Below are positions 62,818 through 64,000 of a stretch of DNA of 64,000 bases, in pieces; the first letter of the stretch is position 1; the number at the start of each line of letters is the position of its first letter. The stretch lies in NCBI GenBank assembly GCA_036752905.1, contig DAIORT010000006.1, forward strand, positions 1 through 64,000. The letters are read 5' to 3'. This stretch comes from UBA4877 sp002399345. Lineage in GTDB: Bacteria; Bacillota; Thermoanaerobacteria; Thermoanaerobacterales; UBA4877. Position numbers and translations under genes: made by a program. The notes under the pieces were generated by a model. It saw only the letters and a list, made by a program, of their open reading frames with translations, did not search any database and was not told the DNA's origin.

Positions 62818-64000
62818 CTAAAACCTAAAGTATAGAAAGGGATTATAGCTGTAACTGTTTAGCAGAACAATCACCATAATCATACAAACAATAAGTATTA
62901 AGCCATGCATTACAGACCACAAGTTTACCTTAAATACTGTCGGGTTAATATTTATAGAAATGTTTCTCAGTTTTTCGATTATGGGTGTTGATAAAATTAT
63001 TGATGCAGCTATAATATACCAATAGTCATTCAAATAAACTAAAACATTATTATTTATTATGGGATTAGCGCCAATACCCATCATCACCTTAACAAAGCCC
63101 AACCCCCAGCTTATATTGTCTGTTCTAAAGAAGACCCATCCTATAAGCATGATAATAAGTAAATAAATATGTCTTACTGCATTAGGCAGCCTTTGCAGCA
63201 AATCTTTAGTAATATATTTTTCCAGACAAATGAAAAGGCCATAATAAAGCCCCCAGAGTACAAACTTCCAGCTGGCTCCATGCCATAACCCTGTTAAAGA
63301 CCATACTATAAATATGTTCCGATATAGCTTTAACTTTGAAACCCTGTTTCCTCCGAGCGGTATATAGACATAATCCCTAAACCAGCTCCCTAATGATATA
63401 TGCCATCTCCTCCAAAACTCGGAGACCGATTGGGATATATAAGGGTAATTAAAATTCTCCGGGAAATCAAAACCAAACATCTTTCCCAGTCCTATGGCCA
63501 TATCACTGTAGCCGCTGAAGTCAAAATAGATCTGCAGTGCATAACTTATAATCCCGGTCCATGATTCAAGCACAGCGAGCTCAGATATATCTTTTGCGAA
63601 TACCCCGTCTGCAACCACAGCCAACTGGTTAGCTAAAATCACCTTTTTAGATAATCCAATTACAAACCGTTTTACACCCACTGCGAATTTATCCATTGAG
63701 TGCTCACGGCAGTCAATCTGCCTTTCTACGGTTTGATACCTTACTATGGGACCGGCTATAAGCTGTGGAAATAAACTTATATACAATGCTAAATCATGAA
63801 ACCTTGTTTGAGCACGCACATCACCATTGTAAACATCTATCACATAACTCATTACTTGGAATGTATAAAAAGAAATTCCCAAGGGTAGTTTAATGCCCTT
63901 TATACCAAATAGAAAATCTGCATATTTGAAGATTATGAGCAGCACTAAATTAAATATGATAGAAATGGTAAACCACATTTTCCTGTTCGTTTTTGAATCG
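62818..64000 (-). CDS. MBOAT family O-acyltransferase (AlgI/PatA-like), 5' end outside the window
   Basis: The frame stays open through the right edge (DSKTNRK before Met at 63978), so the true start lies beyond 64000; family members have about 470 residues against 394 here. It is a multispanning protein with the conserved His region TGLWHGASWKFVLWG and GYSDMAIGLGKMFGFDFPENFNYPY. It moves acyl groups across the membrane for O-acetylation of an exopolysaccharide or wall polymer, with the downstream DHHW partner. Confidence 0.9.
   Translation of the reverse strand, partial: DSKTNRKMWFTISIIFNLVLLIIFKYADFLFGIKGIKLPLGISFYTFQVMSYVIDVYNGDVRAQTRFHDLALYISLFPQLIAGPIVRYQTVERQIDCREHSMDKFAVGVKRFVIGLSKKVILANQLAVVADGVFAKDISELAVLESWTGIISYALQIYFDFSGYSDMAIGLGKMFGFDFPENFNYPYISQSVSEFWRRWHISLGSWFRDYVYIPLGGNRVSKLKLYRNIFIVWSLTGLWHGASWKFVLWGLYYGLFICLEKYITKDLLQRLPNAVRHIYLLIIMLIGWVFFRTDNISWGLGFVKVMMGIGANPIINNNVLVYLNDYWYIIAASIILSTPIIEKLRNISININPTVFKVNLWSVMHGLILIVCMIMVIVLLNSYSYNPFLYFRF

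Noticed and set aside
1..64000. CRISPR arrays, insertion sequences and prophage genes
   Set aside because: No regularly spaced repeats, transposase, integrase or phage structural genes were seen; the only repeats are those flanking the atp operon and local hairpins.

Overview
The window is AT-rich, densely packed chromosomal DNA from a spore-forming, anaerobic member of the Clostridia (Firmicutes). The evidence is a B. subtilis-like order of division, shape and ribosomal genes, strong AGGAGG-type ribosome binding sites with frequent GTG/TTG starts, T-box and PyrR control, GerMN and Spo0B-like sporulation proteins, an Rnf complex and a complete selenocysteine machinery. The genus cannot be named from the sequence alone. 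Almost all genes lie on the minus strand. Plus-strand exceptions are the AlaX/YutG pair, uraA, a DacF-type carboxypeptidase, one tRNA-Leu and a DUF4015 hydrolase.

Layout. 1-3.8 kb: a small hypothetical gene, an AlaX-type editing protein, a YutG/PgpA-like protein, tRNA-Sec, and a uracil permease with a PyrR-type hairpin next to its ribosome binding site. 3.9-9.8 kb: comEA-selD-selA-selB-gerMN lipoprotein. SelD is itself a selenoprotein: an in-frame TGA at 9081-9083 lies in its catalytic loop, so its true start is about 9122. 9.9-16.7 kb: dacF, convergent with the operon nadD-yqeK-LCP-rsfS-(T-box)-leuS. 16.8-24.7 kb: yhbY, obg, a Spo0B-like gene, rpmA, prp, rplU with leader, an RNase E/G gene, the DUF2344/TIGR03960 pair and an M23 peptidase. 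24.8-34.6 kb: rodA, minE-minD-minC, mrdA, mreD-mreC-mreB, radC, maf, DUF4321 and a Gx-type transporter. 34.9-39.8 kb: rnfCDGEAB. 40-43.4 kb: a membrane-anchored protein of unknown function, typA and an NlpC/P60 hydrolase. 43.5-51 kb: tRNA-Leu(GAG), a 100-N assembly gap inside a decayed copy of the 3' end of a nicotinate phosphoribosyltransferase gene, and the full atp operon. 51.3-58.7 kb: the intact nicotinate phosphoribosyltransferase gene, a lytic transglycosylase, coaE, polA, an L,D-transpeptidase and aroC. 58.7-64 kb: tRNA-Leu(CAA), a VanZ-like protein, a c-di-AMP receptor, a DUF4015 hydrolase, a DHHW protein and an MBOAT acyltransferase running off the right edge.

How it fits together. 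The Rnf complex would build an ion gradient from reduced ferredoxin, and the ATP synthase would use it. The c subunit keeps the Gln, Glu, Thr/Ser and Tyr positions seen in Na+-binding c-rings. The mre/min/rod/PBP genes form a cell-wall and division block next to ribosomal-protein and sporulation genes in the B. subtilis order. The most unusual structure is the atp operon: it sits between the intact nicotinate phosphoribosyltransferase gene and a decayed direct copy of that gene's 3' end, which suggests insertion or rearrangement. The scaffold gap lies in that copy, so the linkage must be verified.
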